From Janthinobacterium sp. J1-1 (GTDB lineage Bacteria; Pseudomonadota; Gammaproteobacteria; Burkholderiales; Burkholderiaceae_D), in assembly GCF_030944405.1 (NCBI RefSeq), contig NZ_CP132339.1, forward strand, positions 3,844,001 through 3,908,000: a stretch of DNA of 64,000 nt. Reading direction: 5' to 3'. The position numbers were made by a program, and so were the translations under genes. Under the pieces are notes generated by a model, which saw nothing but the letters and a program-made list of their open reading frames with translations, had not been told where the DNA came from and ran no database searches. How positions within the stretch are numbered: position 1 is the stretch's first letter; each line of letters starts with the position of its first letter. Shown in pieces: positions 55,004 to 64,000 of this stretch.

Positions 55004-57589
55004 ATGACGAACTTAGGTGGCAAGCAGACTCAAAAGAAAGTCCCATTTAGCATTGACGAGTGGGAGCGTATCTTGGTGCGGCACTTTTTTGCAATCGGCG
55101 TGGATGGCGACGCGACAGACATTCGCACCTTAGAAGTAACTCCAGTTTCCCTCGCGCTTGCTTGCGGGATGGACGCAAGTTGCGCGGCTGAAGTCGAACA
55201 AGCGTTTCGCGATACCCTGTTGCGCAACCAGAACTATTTGTGGGATGTCTTGATGAAAGGCTCCTCCAAATATCCATCTCAAGAAATTCCCAACTGCTTT
55301 GTCCCACTTGCGTTGACGCTCCTAGTCGCTGGTCTATTAGGTGGAGATGAGTATGAAAACGACCAGTTTCGCTCGAAGCTTGCCGCCTGGCTGAAGGTAA
55401 AGCACGCATTCAATAATCTTGCCGGCGTAAAACTGATGTGGGAAGAGCTTGCGTCGTGGCTCGATAAGCAGTCGCTGGCGGGACGCCCCGTCAAACGGCT
55501 TGTCTTGCCGGAGCATCCTCGCAACTGGGTGCATATCGGCTATACACTGCGACTGTCGTTTCCCAACCGGACTGACGTCAGCACCGTGCGTCGCGTTCTT
55601 GCATCGACACCTATACAAGATCTGGACAAGCCAACGACCGTTATCCACGCCTTTTGGAATTACTCGAATAAGAAAAGCTTTTCGGTTGGACTAAGCGAGG
55701 CCTTCGATAGTTTCAAGAGGGCATATTACTCGCAACGACGCGCGCTGGCTGACCATCGTTTCTGGGCCTTAATCAATCATGTTCGCTCCGGGGCTCAGTC
55801 CAAGAGCATGCCACTCGCGCAGATTGAGATTACGCTGACGGTTGACGATGAGCGAGAGTTTAGCGTCGAACTCGAAGGCGACGTTGAGATTCGTCCTTAC
55901 AAGACGTTGGCTGCGGCGCTGGACGAACGGTTCGTTTTGAACAGTCCTAACCTAGGCACAAGCGTGGCACGCGGACTGATTTTTTTCAAACAAACAGGCA
56001 TGGGTCGATGGACTGCAGAGCCGGACTTGGGGAAATGTCGAGGGCTGGTATTTGCCGCCTATCATGACAAGATCGCTTCGCGCACTCAAGGTCGCATGGG
56101 ACGAGTCGATCGATATGTAGACTGGCGTCTGACCGTTGATCCAATTAGCGCCGAGAAGCTTCGCGACGAGCTCGTTCGGTGCGGATTGATGACAGGGGAC
56201 GTAGGGCTATTTCGGCCCGCAGTATCAGATGGTGTCCGCGTCAATGGGGCTTGGCTTGGTCTTCCGGGTTTTCTGCCACAGATCGCATCAGACACATCAG
56301 AGGTTCGCATTGTTTCCTGGACAGGCAAGCCCGAATTGACCATCTCGGCAGCCGACGGGCTTCGACTTGCAGCACAACATCCGGTCTCTGGAACGTGCGT
56401 AATCGAGCCGCGTCTTGCTGTAGGAGAGCGCGAGCCGCACTGGAGGTTGAATGTGCAGTTTGTCAATCACGCGGCACCTCATTATGAACTGAGTGGCGCG
56501 AGACGCAGCCAACCACTGCTGGCCGACTGGGATCGTTTGGCCTTAGAGTCCGGCCGAGAGGTGACCTGCCCCGTCCTGGATACACCTGCGTGGGGCCAGG
56601 CCGATGACGCCCTCGAATGGCTGCTTGAGGTAATCTATGCAAATGGTGCCAGTGGATGGGATGAGTCTAATATCGTTAGCTTGCTCAGGCGCTCTGATCG
56701 AGAGGCCGCCGCAGTACCTTGGCGCACGTTGAGAATGCTGCAAGACGGCGGCGTCATTGAGCCTAGGTTGCGGCGAGGATGGAAGGGTCGGGTATGGACG
56801 CTGTCGGCTCCACGCATCGTTAGCGTCGACAGCCCGGCCGGCCCTGTCGCACTTGCGGAAGGCGCGTTTTGCGTGCAAATGCTAGACGCCTTTGTTGTTG
56901 CCGCAAAGGCCATGGGTGCAACGCCCTTCCGCCATCCAGGCGCAGCGCGCTGGTCTGTACCGGTCGTAGGCGCGATTGGCGCAAATGCGGAACAATTGGC
57001 GCGCGTAATGCAGTGGGAGCATGTAGGTCGGCCGGAGACACCGGGAACCGCGCCTCTCGCATTGGCGGCAACAGAGCGGCGTGCGGAACATTACAGCGTG
57101 TCGGCCTCATGGTGTTGGCGCAACCGTCGCTTCCTTGGTGCCGGAGCGAATGATGCAGCCGTTAACCTGACGTTGCTTTCACACCGCGCGGATACCGACC
57201 ACGATGTGTATCGCGTGGAATCTAACGGTGCCCGCGCTCACTTCTTGTCCCGTTGTGCCGCAATCGTCGCCGCGCATGCCGCCGCTTCGGTACCCCTGTT
57301 CGCATTTGATGGACGACACTTGAATGTCACCGGTCGAGATGGCGCGCTCCCCGACGCCATTGGTCGTACACTGCGCAGGCGAACACTTGCGAGCGGTGGG
57401 TTTGACGACGGCATCTACACCTACCCAGCAACGAGTTTGGATGCCCGCTGGGTCGCTGCGTTGTTGCCTGGATGCGTTTCAGGACTGACAGCCGAGGGCT
57501 CGCTCACGCCAGGCGCAGCGCTTTCTCGGACCCGCCGCTCCCAAGGAGCGTTGCGCCCCCAATGGATTGATGGAAATTTGACACTTTAA
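55004..57589 (+). CDS. Unknown 861-aa protein, first gene of a Druantia-like operon (DruF candidate)
   Basis: The protein has 861 aa from ATG 55004 with no clear ribosome site, so its start is the least certain. It has no membrane segment and a mixed alpha/beta composition. Residues around 560-610 (DALEWLLEVIYANGASGWDESNIVSLLRRSDREAAAVPWRTLRMLQDGGVIEPRLRRGWKGRVW) form a winged-helix-like block. Other parts are strand-rich. No catalytic motif is recognised. It stands 20 bp ahead of a coiled-coil gene and a DruE-like helicase; large helper proteins of that kind are encoded there in Druantia type II (DruF, DruG). The identification is from order only. Confidence 0.5.
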   Translation: MTNLGGKQTQKKVPFSIDEWERILVRHFFAIGVDGDATDIRTLEVTPVSLALACGMDASCAAEVEQAFRDTLLRNQNYLWDVLMKGSSKYPSQEIPNCFVPLALTLLVAGLLGGDEYENDQFRSKLAAWLKVKHAFNNLAGVKLMWEELASWLDKQSLAGRPVKRLVLPEHPRNWVHIGYTLRLSFPNRTDVSTVRRVLASTPIQDLDKPTTVIHAFWNYSNKKSFSVGLSEAFDSFKRAYYSQRRALADHRFWALINHVRSGAQSKSMPLAQIEITLTVDDEREFSVELEGDVEIRPYKTLAAALDERFVLNSPNLGTSVARGLIFFKQTGMGRWTAEPDLGKCRGLVFAAYHDKIASRTQGRMGRVDRYVDWRLTVDPISAEKLRDELVRCGLMTGDVGLFRPAVSDGVRVNGAWLGLPGFLPQIASDTSEVRIVSWTGKPELTISAADGLRLAAQHPVSGTCVIEPRLAVGEREPHWRLNVQFVNHAAPHYELSGARRSQPLLADWDRLALESGREVTCPVLDTPAWGQADDALEWLLEVIYANGASGWDESNIVSLLRRSDREAAAVPWRTLRMLQDGGVIEPRLRRGWKGRVWTLSAPRIVSVDSPAGPVALAEGAFCVQMLDAFVVAAKAMGATPFRHPGAARWSVPVVGAIGANAEQLARVMQWEHVGRPETPGTAPLALAATERRAEHYSVSASWCWRNRRFLGAGANDAAVNLTLLSHRADTDHDVYRVESNGARAHFLSRCAAIVAAHAAASVPLFAFDGRHLNVTGRDGALPDAIGRTLRRRTLASGGFDDGIYTYPATSLDARWVAALLPGCVSGLTAEGSLTPGAALSRTRRSQGALRPQWIDGNLTL

Positions 57590-57609
57590 GGTGAGTAAGG
57601 CGAACAACC

Positions 57610-59742
57610 ATGGCAGTTAATAATTTGGTCTGGTACGCGGGGCGCTGCCTCAAGCGCGCAGAGCACGACAAAGGCGCGCAACTCGAAGCTGCGGTCCAAC
57701 AGGTTGATGGTGCATGGCGACCGATCGAAAATCGCAAGGCTCTGTTCAAGAGTATGGATAGCCTGGAGTGGCGCTCTACTGATACTCGGCATGTACGCCT
57801 GTTGGATTGGGTCGCTTTTACGCTTACACCGACAGGTATAAAGACAAAACCGTGGCAGGCAGGTCAGCATCGCCGTCTGTACCGGTATGCGGATTTTTCA
57901 GCAGACGGCGGTCAGGACCAGGTGCACCGCCGCCTGACGACCGAAGGTATCAAATTGCCGCATTTAACCGGCATATCGATTGTCCGCTGTGCAAACGATG
58001 AGGTACTTCTGCTCGACTTGAAACAGCAGGACGGTGCCGCGCATCTGGCTGGCACCCCTGGCAAAGTTACGGCGTACCGTTTCGACCCGGCATGCGTAGC
58101 GACGGTGACGACGGACGACGGCGATATCGAGTTATATGACTTGAACAATGCGCCCAGCAAATTCACCTACGATTGGGCCAGCGATGATGCTTTTGCGCTA
58201 CGCATTGCACGTGCCGCAGCGAGTGCCGGCGACGTGCACGCGCACAACCTTATTGCATGGCTTGACGGGTTCGCAAAGCGGGGACGATCGCTGACATCAG
58301 TTGATCCGTCCGATGTCATTGCAGCGAACGACGCCATTCGGGCTGGCAAAATGGCCAAGCGGCTTGCCGATGATCAGGAATTGCTTCGCAAGTTCATCAA
58401 CGCGTTCGCAGCGGACGAACGTATTAGCGGCGTCATCAGGTCGTGCGCTGCACAGATCGCTGAAGAGGAGCGGGATGCGGCGCGAAGTAGGGCCGGGAAG
58501 GCAGTCGTGGTGGAAATTGCGGCCCACCGTGAAAACATGCTGCAAGAACTTGAAAATGAGCTAGACAAGATCAAGCGGACGCAACTGTCTCAACTTGAGG
58601 AAGCTCACAAGCAGCGTTTGAATGAACTCAAGGTCGAGCTCGACCACCGACAGGTTGCTGAAGAAGAAGTGCTGCGGTGCGGTGCCGGCGCGCGACGCGC
58701 CGCCATAGAGGCGGCTGTTCTGATCCTCGAAAACCAGCATGTCGCGCTTAGCGAGGAGGTGAAGCACCTGACGGCGGCGAAAGACGAGGTTCAACGCGCA
58801 TTGACGCCACTGCTTGCCGCAGCAAACGATGTCAACAGGTCGCTGGAGGCGCTTCGGCGCGAGGCAGACGATGTTCATACGGCATTGCTGGCAGAGCGGG
58901 CGACATTGACGGCGCTCGAGATGAAATATCCAACTCTGCACATGCCCGCCGGTGCCGCAATTGTATCGACAGCAAAGCTGGGCGAAAACATCGCAGTGTC
59001 CAAACTGTTGTCGACAGAGGGAAAAGAGCTCATGTTGCAGTTCGCCGCGCTTATGCTTGCCGGGGAGGTCCCGGTGTTATGCGGCCCAGGCGTGCTCGAC
59101 TTTCTGTCGGTCGCCGAAATAATGCTTTCGGCTGGGCGCGCTATCCGGATGGAAGCGGACCCAACCATAATTACTTTTGAAGATCTCTGGGTGCGCCCGG
59201 GGCTCGGCGTGTCCACTAGGCTTGGATATGCACTACGCAGCGCCGTTGGCGCAGCGGACGAGCCGCGAACCAGTCTCGCTGTCATCGAGCGAGCGGAACG
59301 CTCGGGCGCTCGCTTCTGGTATCCATCGCTGTGCAACTGCGCGGAACAAGGTGATTTGCCACGACGCTTCCTGCTGTGCGCAACCGTTGAAGACTCAAGT
59401 TGCGACGAGGCGTCGGCGCTCTTCAACCACGCTGTACGCCTGGATATCAGCGACGCGCTGGCCCCAAATGGAGAATTCGCTCTGGCGATGGCGAGAACGA
59501 ATGCCTCCGTACCGAAAGACGAGCTAGATCCGGGAGCTGCCCGCGCTGACACCACATTGGCTGCGGCCGATCTCATCAAGCATGTGAAGACGCTGGGCGC
59601 GGCCCGTAGCGTAAGAGCGCTACGCGTTCTTGCACAGGCGCGCGAGATGGACACCAACGCATCAGCGGCTATGTTCATCAAACTTTTCACGACTTCAAGC
59701 GGCACCGCCGCCATCTCTTTGCGGAGCGTTCTCAATGCTTGA
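57610..59742 (+). CDS. Unknown 710-aa coiled-coil protein, second gene of the operon (DruG candidate)
   Basis: The protein has 710 aa from ATG 57610. Residues 1-220 are a compact beta-rich part. A long coiled coil spans about 285-445 (AAHRENMLQELENELDKIKRTQLSQLEEAHKQRLNELKVEL and VKHLTAAKDEVQRALTPLLAAANDVNRSLEALRREADDV). The C-terminal 450-710 part (GKELMLQFAALMLAGEVPVLCGPGVLDFLSVAEIMLSAGRA) resembles an AAA+ module without a normal Walker A Lys. The stop overlaps the next start by eight bases, so it is coupled to the helicase. No family name is certain. Confidence 0.5.
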   Translation: MAVNNLVWYAGRCLKRAEHDKGAQLEAAVQQVDGAWRPIENRKALFKSMDSLEWRSTDTRHVRLLDWVAFTLTPTGIKTKPWQAGQHRRLYRYADFSADGGQDQVHRRLTTEGIKLPHLTGISIVRCANDEVLLLDLKQQDGAAHLAGTPGKVTAYRFDPACVATVTTDDGDIELYDLNNAPSKFTYDWASDDAFALRIARAAASAGDVHAHNLIAWLDGFAKRGRSLTSVDPSDVIAANDAIRAGKMAKRLADDQELLRKFINAFAADERISGVIRSCAAQIAEEERDAARSRAGKAVVVEIAAHRENMLQELENELDKIKRTQLSQLEEAHKQRLNELKVELDHRQVAEEEVLRCGAGARRAAIEAAVLILENQHVALSEEVKHLTAAKDEVQRALTPLLAAANDVNRSLEALRREADDVHTALLAERATLTALEMKYPTLHMPAGAAIVSTAKLGENIAVSKLLSTEGKELMLQFAALMLAGEVPVLCGPGVLDFLSVAEIMLSAGRAIRMEADPTIITFEDLWVRPGLGVSTRLGYALRSAVGAADEPRTSLAVIERAERSGARFWYPSLCNCAEQGDLPRRFLLCATVEDSSCDEASALFNHAVRLDISDALAPNGEFALAMARTNASVPKDELDPGAARADTTLAAADLIKHVKTLGAARSVRALRVLAQAREMDTNASAAMFIKLFTTSSGTAAISLRSVLNA

Positions 59743-62700
59743 CCCGATTGGCGGTTTCAACCGTATCAAGGATTTTTTCATCTCCTATGTGGAGACCAGT
59801 TTTCGTATTTCCGATCCGGCTTCCGCTGCGGCGCGTCGCGCGTTGCTAAACTCGCTCGGTGCATTTACAACTGAACCATTTATTGAACCGGTGCTGCGCT
59901 ACAAGAGCGACGGCGTCAAGCTGGAGGACCTGGCCAGAAGGGCAGATGGCCCTCTTGCACCGTTGTCCGAGGAAGGTCGCCGGGCTTTTGCAGAACTTGC
60001 CCTGTCGGGCCTGTTTGACGGTAAGCCCAGCAGCGGCGACATTCGCCGCGCTTCCAACTACGCGCCGTACCGCCACCAACTCGATATGCTTGAGCGTGGC
60101 GTGCGTCCGGGACATCCTGGCGTCGTCACGTCCGGCACCGGCTCCGGAAAGACCGAAAGCTTCATGTTGCCAGTGCTCGCTGCGATTGCAAACGAAGCTG
60201 TTAACTGGACAAGTCCCGACAGGAGCTACATGACCGAGCAGTGGTGGCGCAGTGCCACAGCTGATTGGTCGTTGGCGCGCGCTGGCGAACGCCGCCCTGC
60301 AGCCGTCCGCGCCTTGGTGCTCTACCCGATGAACGCGCTCGTTGAAGATCAAATGGTGCGCCTGCGTCGCACGCTTGACTCGGAGGAGGCGCGTGCGGTT
60401 ATGACTGAGCGGTTTTCGGGAAACCGCGTATTCTTTGGACAGTACACGAGCGGCATCGAGGTGACTGGGCATCAAGCGCATCCAAGGCTTACCGGCGACA
60501 CTGAGGAGAAAAAGCGACGAAAGCGGCGCCTTACGAAATTGCGCTCTACCTTGCAGCGCGCAGAACAGGACCAAAACGCGGCGCGTAAGCATGATTCGAG
60601 TGAAATGGAACGCTTTAACTTAGAGCGCGCGTTAGCTGATCAGGAAGGCCGCGATGCGCCAGAGGCTCCGGAGACAACTCGGTATATTTTTCCTGCCCTT
60701 GATGGTGGCGAGATGCTGTCCCGGTGGGACATGCAGGAGACCCCTCCTGACCTGTTGATTACAAACGCGTCGATGCTTGGTGCAATGCTTTCGCGAGAGG
60801 TTGAAGACCCCATTTTCGAGCAAACGCGCGAGTGGCTGTTGACCAATGATGATGCCTATTTTTATCTGGTGTTCGACGAATTGCACCTGGTGCGCGGATC
60901 GGCCGGTACAGAGGTCTCGTTCCTGGCGAAAGCGCTCATTGAGAGGCTAGGTTTGGCGAACCCCAAGCACCGGTACAAACTGCGCATCCTTGCGTCATCC
61001 GCGTCGATGCCGATGGATGGCGACGATGGCCAGCGCTCCAGACAGTATTTGCGCGACATGTTCGCGCCATACGGCACGAGTGTTGCCGCAGGCGACCTAG
61101 GCAAAGACGACGCCGGCTTCTGGAAGACGTGCGTGGTCGAGGGTTCCCCGAACATTCCGAATTGGGGCCAGGGAAAGCTCGATGCTGCACCGTTTGAGGC
61201 GCTGTTCAAGGCGGGGCTCGGCTCGCGCACGGATTTTATTGCCAAGCTGACGGGCACGCCAGAGCTCACTCATGCGCTCAAGGGAACTGCGTTAGCGCTT
61301 GGAGTGGCTGACGAAGACGAGGGAAGGCTGGTCGTCAAGGTGGCCGAGGCAGCTGCCGCTGCGCTGACAAACGCCTGTCGTGAACAAAACAGGGTACGCG
61401 CTTCATCAGCCTCTGTCATCAGCGAACGGCTTTTTAAAGGTGACGTGCAAGACTTCGACGCGGCGCTGCGAGGCTTGATGTTGGCGCGCGCCTTGCCTGA
61501 ATCGAAAATATGGAAAGTGCGTGTGGCACTCGATACGCCAGCATTCCGTGTACACACCTTCATCCGAAATATTGAGGGGCTGTTCGGCGCGCCGACGGCC
61601 ACGAAAAACGGCATTGTCTTTGACGACCTGACGGTCGAACGAGGACTGTCGCATGCACCGCCGCGTGCAAATCAGGCAAAAGGCAGAAGGCTGTTTGAGC
61701 TTTTGTATTGTGAAGCGTGCGGCGACATGCTGCTCGGCGGCCAGCGCGGAGAGCGTCGAATTATCTCTAGGTCGACCGAACTGCTGCCGTCATCGGGTAA
61801 TCTGGAAAACCTTCCTGAACGTGCCGCCAACGACTACTACGACCGCATGACGTTCGAAGAGTTTGCGGTGTTCTGGCCGCGTCGTACCGCACCGATGCTT
61901 CCAGAATACGATTACGACGTGTGGCAGCCGGCACATTTAGACCCACATTCCGGCGTTGTTGTATGTGGTCTGGAGATCCCAGCGGGTAACGTTGGCGGCT
62001 ATTTGTATTTTCAGACCGATAACGCCGTTAGTGTTGGTCGCAATGGCAATAATTCCAAGACAGAACCGAAGCGCGCAAAGTCTGCGCAGCCGTTTTGCTG
62101 CCCGAAATGTGGCACTGATTATTCGCGTAGGCCGTCCTCAAGCCGCCAGCGTTCACCAATTCGTGCGTTCCGCACCGGTGTCTCAAAAGCATCGCAGCTA
62201 GTGGCAACCGAAATGTTTGAGCTACTGCACGCCGTCGGTGCCGAGCCTAAGGGCATCTGTTTCTCGGACAGTCGTCAGGATGCGGCTAATCAGGCGCTCA
62301 ACATTGAAGAAATGCACTTGCGCGACTTGCGTCGGGAGGTTCTGGTAGCGGCTGCGCGAGCTCGTGTTGAGAGGCCAATAGGGGAACAACTCAGTGAGGA
62401 AAAATACAAAGAAATGATGAGTCGCCTGCTACAAGCAAGCGATTACGATGCAATGGAGGATTTGTCTAAGCGGTTCGGTGGGCAGCGCCAAGGCGATCAA
62501 GTTCGCGCTTTGCGCAAAGTCGCGCTCAGAGATCTGCTGAACGGGTCCAATGGTTCGGGCGTGGGCGATATCGTTGCGGCATTCGTCAACATGGGCATCC
62601 ATCCGTTTGACCGCCATGGACGAGCATTATACGGAGATCATCCATGGCATAAACTGTTCTGTGAGGCCAATGGATCTGTTGAATACGCGAAGAACTTGAC

Positions 62701-64000
62701 TGGCGCAGCCCAGGCGGATCTGACGGCGAAAATTCTTAAACAGCAGTACGAGCTCAATGATGACGTGATTTTCGCTAATACGTTTTACTCGCTTGAGGAG
62801 ACGGGTCTGGGATACCCATGTTTAAACTCTGGCGAAAGCCAAAACGCGATGGATGCCTGGCTGCGCGTGTTTGCTGGTGCTTACCGGATCAAGGACAACC
62901 ATTTTGTCGAAGACGGCAAAGTGCGAGAGTGGGTGCAGGGTATTGATGTGCCGATTAAAAATCGCGTCAGAAAGATCGCCGATAAGGTGTTCCCGACAGA
63001 CGCTATTGCAGGTCTGACGGACTTGCTACAGCGCTTTTCCCTGGCGGGACATAGATCAGGGTTGTTTAGCATCGAACACCTTTACATTAAGGTGGCAGAC
63101 GAAAATGACCCTTACTGGCGGTGCCGCAACTGTGAACGCGTGCATTTGCATACCGGTTTCGGTTTGTGCACGCGCTGCGGCGAAGCGCTTGACAAGTCGC
63201 CGGTCGGTCGCGCCGGCGAACTGTGGACGACCAATTTCCTTGGAAAGCGAATCGTTCGCGGCGCGGCTGATGGTGTGCCACGTTTTCGCCTTCGAGTCGA
63301 AGAGCTGACTGGGCAAACAGAAGACTTCGCCGATAGACTACGTAAGTTCAAAGGCATCTTTGTAAATGGAGAAAGCGAAACTGAAAAACGCGCGAGCGCA
63401 ATCGACATGCTCTCCGTTACCACTACGATGGAAGTCGGGATTGATATCGGTGCCCTGCAGTCTGTCTATCAGGCGAATATGCCACCGCAGCGGTTCAACT
63501 ACCAGCAGCGCGTCGGACGTGCAGGCCGTCGAGCCCAGGCGTTCTCATTTGTCGTGACTTTCTGCCGCGGCCGGTCGCATGATGCGTATTACTTTGCACA
63601 TCCTCATGCCATTACCGGCGACGCGCCGCCCCCGCCATTTTTGGCCGTGGAACACGATCCCATCCCGATGCGGCTGCTGCGAAAAGCATGGCTGCGTGCC
63701 GCGTTCCAAAAATTGAGGGATGATTGCGCGAAAGCGAACAAACCGTATCCAGGCGACGCGCTAACGCCGCCAGATGTCCACGGCGAGTATGTGACGACGC
63801 GCGATTATTACCATGATCCTGCTGCGCAGTGGTCTTTGCGCTTAAAGGCTGCGCTGGAGGCCACGCTCTCCGAACGCGACGCGTTCCTGAATGCGGCTGT
63901 GACGGGCGCGCAGCGCACTCGATTACTCGCCAATGCGACACCGTCCAAGATCATTGAGGAGATCGAGTCACTGCGAGAACATGCGCTTGATGCAGATTAT
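59735..64000 (+). CDS. druE: DruE-like superfamily 2 helicase (3' truncated by the window edge)
   Basis: The frame from ATG 59735 is open to the edge (1422 codons). Motif I is TSGTGSGKTES with Lys139, motif II is FDELH with Asp381 (a DEAH-type variant), and motif III SASMP is at about 425. Helicase C motifs are VTTTMEVGIDIGALQSVYQANMPP and FNYQQRVGRAGRR near residues 1259-1266, then FCRGRSHDAYYF, close to Druantia DruE and other DUF1998 helicases. Three Cys sites lie between (CEACG near 664, CPKCG near 790, CRNC..CTRCG near 1130), suggesting zinc knuckles. It likely reads DNA in phage defence; the end with DUF1998 is outside. Confidence 0.7.
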   Translation, partial: MLDPIGGFNRIKDFFISYVETSFRISDPASAAARRALLNSLGAFTTEPFIEPVLRYKSDGVKLEDLARRADGPLAPLSEEGRRAFAELALSGLFDGKPSSGDIRRASNYAPYRHQLDMLERGVRPGHPGVVTSGTGSGKTESFMLPVLAAIANEAVNWTSPDRSYMTEQWWRSATADWSLARAGERRPAAVRALVLYPMNALVEDQMVRLRRTLDSEEARAVMTERFSGNRVFFGQYTSGIEVTGHQAHPRLTGDTEEKKRRKRRLTKLRSTLQRAEQDQNAARKHDSSEMERFNLERALADQEGRDAPEAPETTRYIFPALDGGEMLSRWDMQETPPDLLITNASMLGAMLSREVEDPIFEQTREWLLTNDDAYFYLVFDELHLVRGSAGTEVSFLAKALIERLGLANPKHRYKLRILASSASMPMDGDDGQRSRQYLRDMFAPYGTSVAAGDLGKDDAGFWKTCVVEGSPNIPNWGQGKLDAAPFEALFKAGLGSRTDFIAKLTGTPELTHALKGTALALGVADEDEGRLVVKVAEAAAAALTNACREQNRVRASSASVISERLFKGDVQDFDAALRGLMLARALPESKIWKVRVALDTPAFRVHTFIRNIEGLFGAPTATKNGIVFDDLTVERGLSHAPPRANQAKGRRLFELLYCEACGDMLLGGQRGERRIISRSTELLPSSGNLENLPERAANDYYDRMTFEEFAVFWPRRTAPMLPEYDYDVWQPAHLDPHSGVVVCGLEIPAGNVGGYLYFQTDNAVSVGRNGNNSKTEPKRAKSAQPFCCPKCGTDYSRRPSSSRQRSPIRAFRTGVSKASQLVATEMFELLHAVGAEPKGICFSDSRQDAANQALNIEEMHLRDLRREVLVAAARARVERPIGEQLSEEKYKEMMSRLLQASDYDAMEDLSKRFGGQRQGDQVRALRKVALRDLLNGSNGSGVGDIVAAFVNMGIHPFDRHGRALYGDHPWHKLFCEANGSVEYAKNLTGAAQADLTAKILKQQYELNDDVIFANTFYSLEETGLGYPCLNSGESQNAMDAWLRVFAGAYRIKDNHFVEDGKVREWVQGIDVPIKNRVRKIADKVFPTDAIAGLTDLLQRFSLAGHRSGLFSIEHLYIKVADENDPYWRCRNCERVHLHTGFGLCTRCGEALDKSPVGRAGELWTTNFLGKRIVRGAADGVPRFRLRVEELTGQTEDFADRLRKFKGIFVNGESETEKRASAIDMLSVTTTMEVGIDIGALQSVYQANMPPQRFNYQQRVGRAGRRAQAFSFVVTFCRGRSHDAYYFAHPHAITGDAPPPPFLAVEHDPIPMRLLRKAWLRAAFQKLRDDCAKANKPYPGDALTPPDVHGEYVTTRDYYHDPAAQWSLRLKAALEATLSERDAFLNAAVTGAQRTRLLANATPSKIIEEIESLREHALDADY

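Noticed and set aside
55004..64000. DISARM or BREX as identity of the right-end operon
   Set aside because: No DrmB-type DUF1998 partner, PLD nuclease, methylase, PglZ or BrxC/BrxL is visible, and the helicase C motifs fit DruE better. Not excluded for genes beyond the edge.
14658..64000. Plasmid replication origin or trfA
   Set aside because: No initiator protein or iteron array with DnaA boxes was found; the GATGGTAYAC repeats lie next to int and att, not next to a rep gene.

Overview
The window is a high-GC chromosomal segment from a betaproteobacterium, probably Burkholderiales/Oxalobacteraceae (inferred from the guaB and guaA proteins, codon use and IncP-type conjugation genes). It has three parts. 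(1) Positions 1 to about 10.6 kb are the late end of a tailed prophage: the end of the tape measure gene, tail tip and fibre proteins, one of them with three A-B pairs of a duplicated module, holin-like membrane proteins, a GH19 endolysin, a spanin pair, a small gene broken by an in-frame TGA, and an early-type operon behind a near-consensus LexA box. The prophage integrase is not in the window. (2) 11.1-14.25 kb is host core: guaB and guaA (guanine nucleotide synthesis).

(3) From the 3' end of guaA to the right edge lies an integrative conjugative element. It starts with a P4-type tyrosine integrase behind a cluster of GATGGTAYAC repeats. Its backbone is colinear with IncP plasmids of the RP4 type: korB; kfrA-kfrB-kfrC; traM-traL-traK, oriT, traJ-traI(traH)-traG-traF-(small ORF)-traC; then trbA to trbL in RP4 order. 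The oriT nick region, relaxase residues Tyr22, Ser74 and His116, a traH nested in traI, and three 13-bp KorB-type operators (TTTAGC-W-GCTAAA) are visible. No replication gene (trfA) or oriV is seen, so it looks like an IncP transfer system captured by an integrase.

Cargo sits only between backbone blocks, usually beside broken insertion sequences. korB|kfrA holds a decayed diguanylate cyclase, three unrecognised genes, an IS21 fragment, a 47-codon gene and an AbiE pair whose antitoxin and operator are intact but whose toxin is frameshifted and truncated. traC|trb holds an IS66 remnant and an AT-rich three-gene operon (DUF262 protein, DUF3696-like ATPase, unknown protein) that looks like a phage-defence system. 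The far side of trbA holds an IS5-type remnant and a tight three-gene operon: an 861-aa protein, a 710-aa coiled-coil protein and a helicase of at least 1422 aa with zinc knuckles that runs off the window. The helicase resembles Druantia DruE, and the operon may be a Druantia type II-like system or a relative of it. The element appears able to mate (trbN is broken, but the main mating genes look intact) and carries at least two anti-phage candidates.
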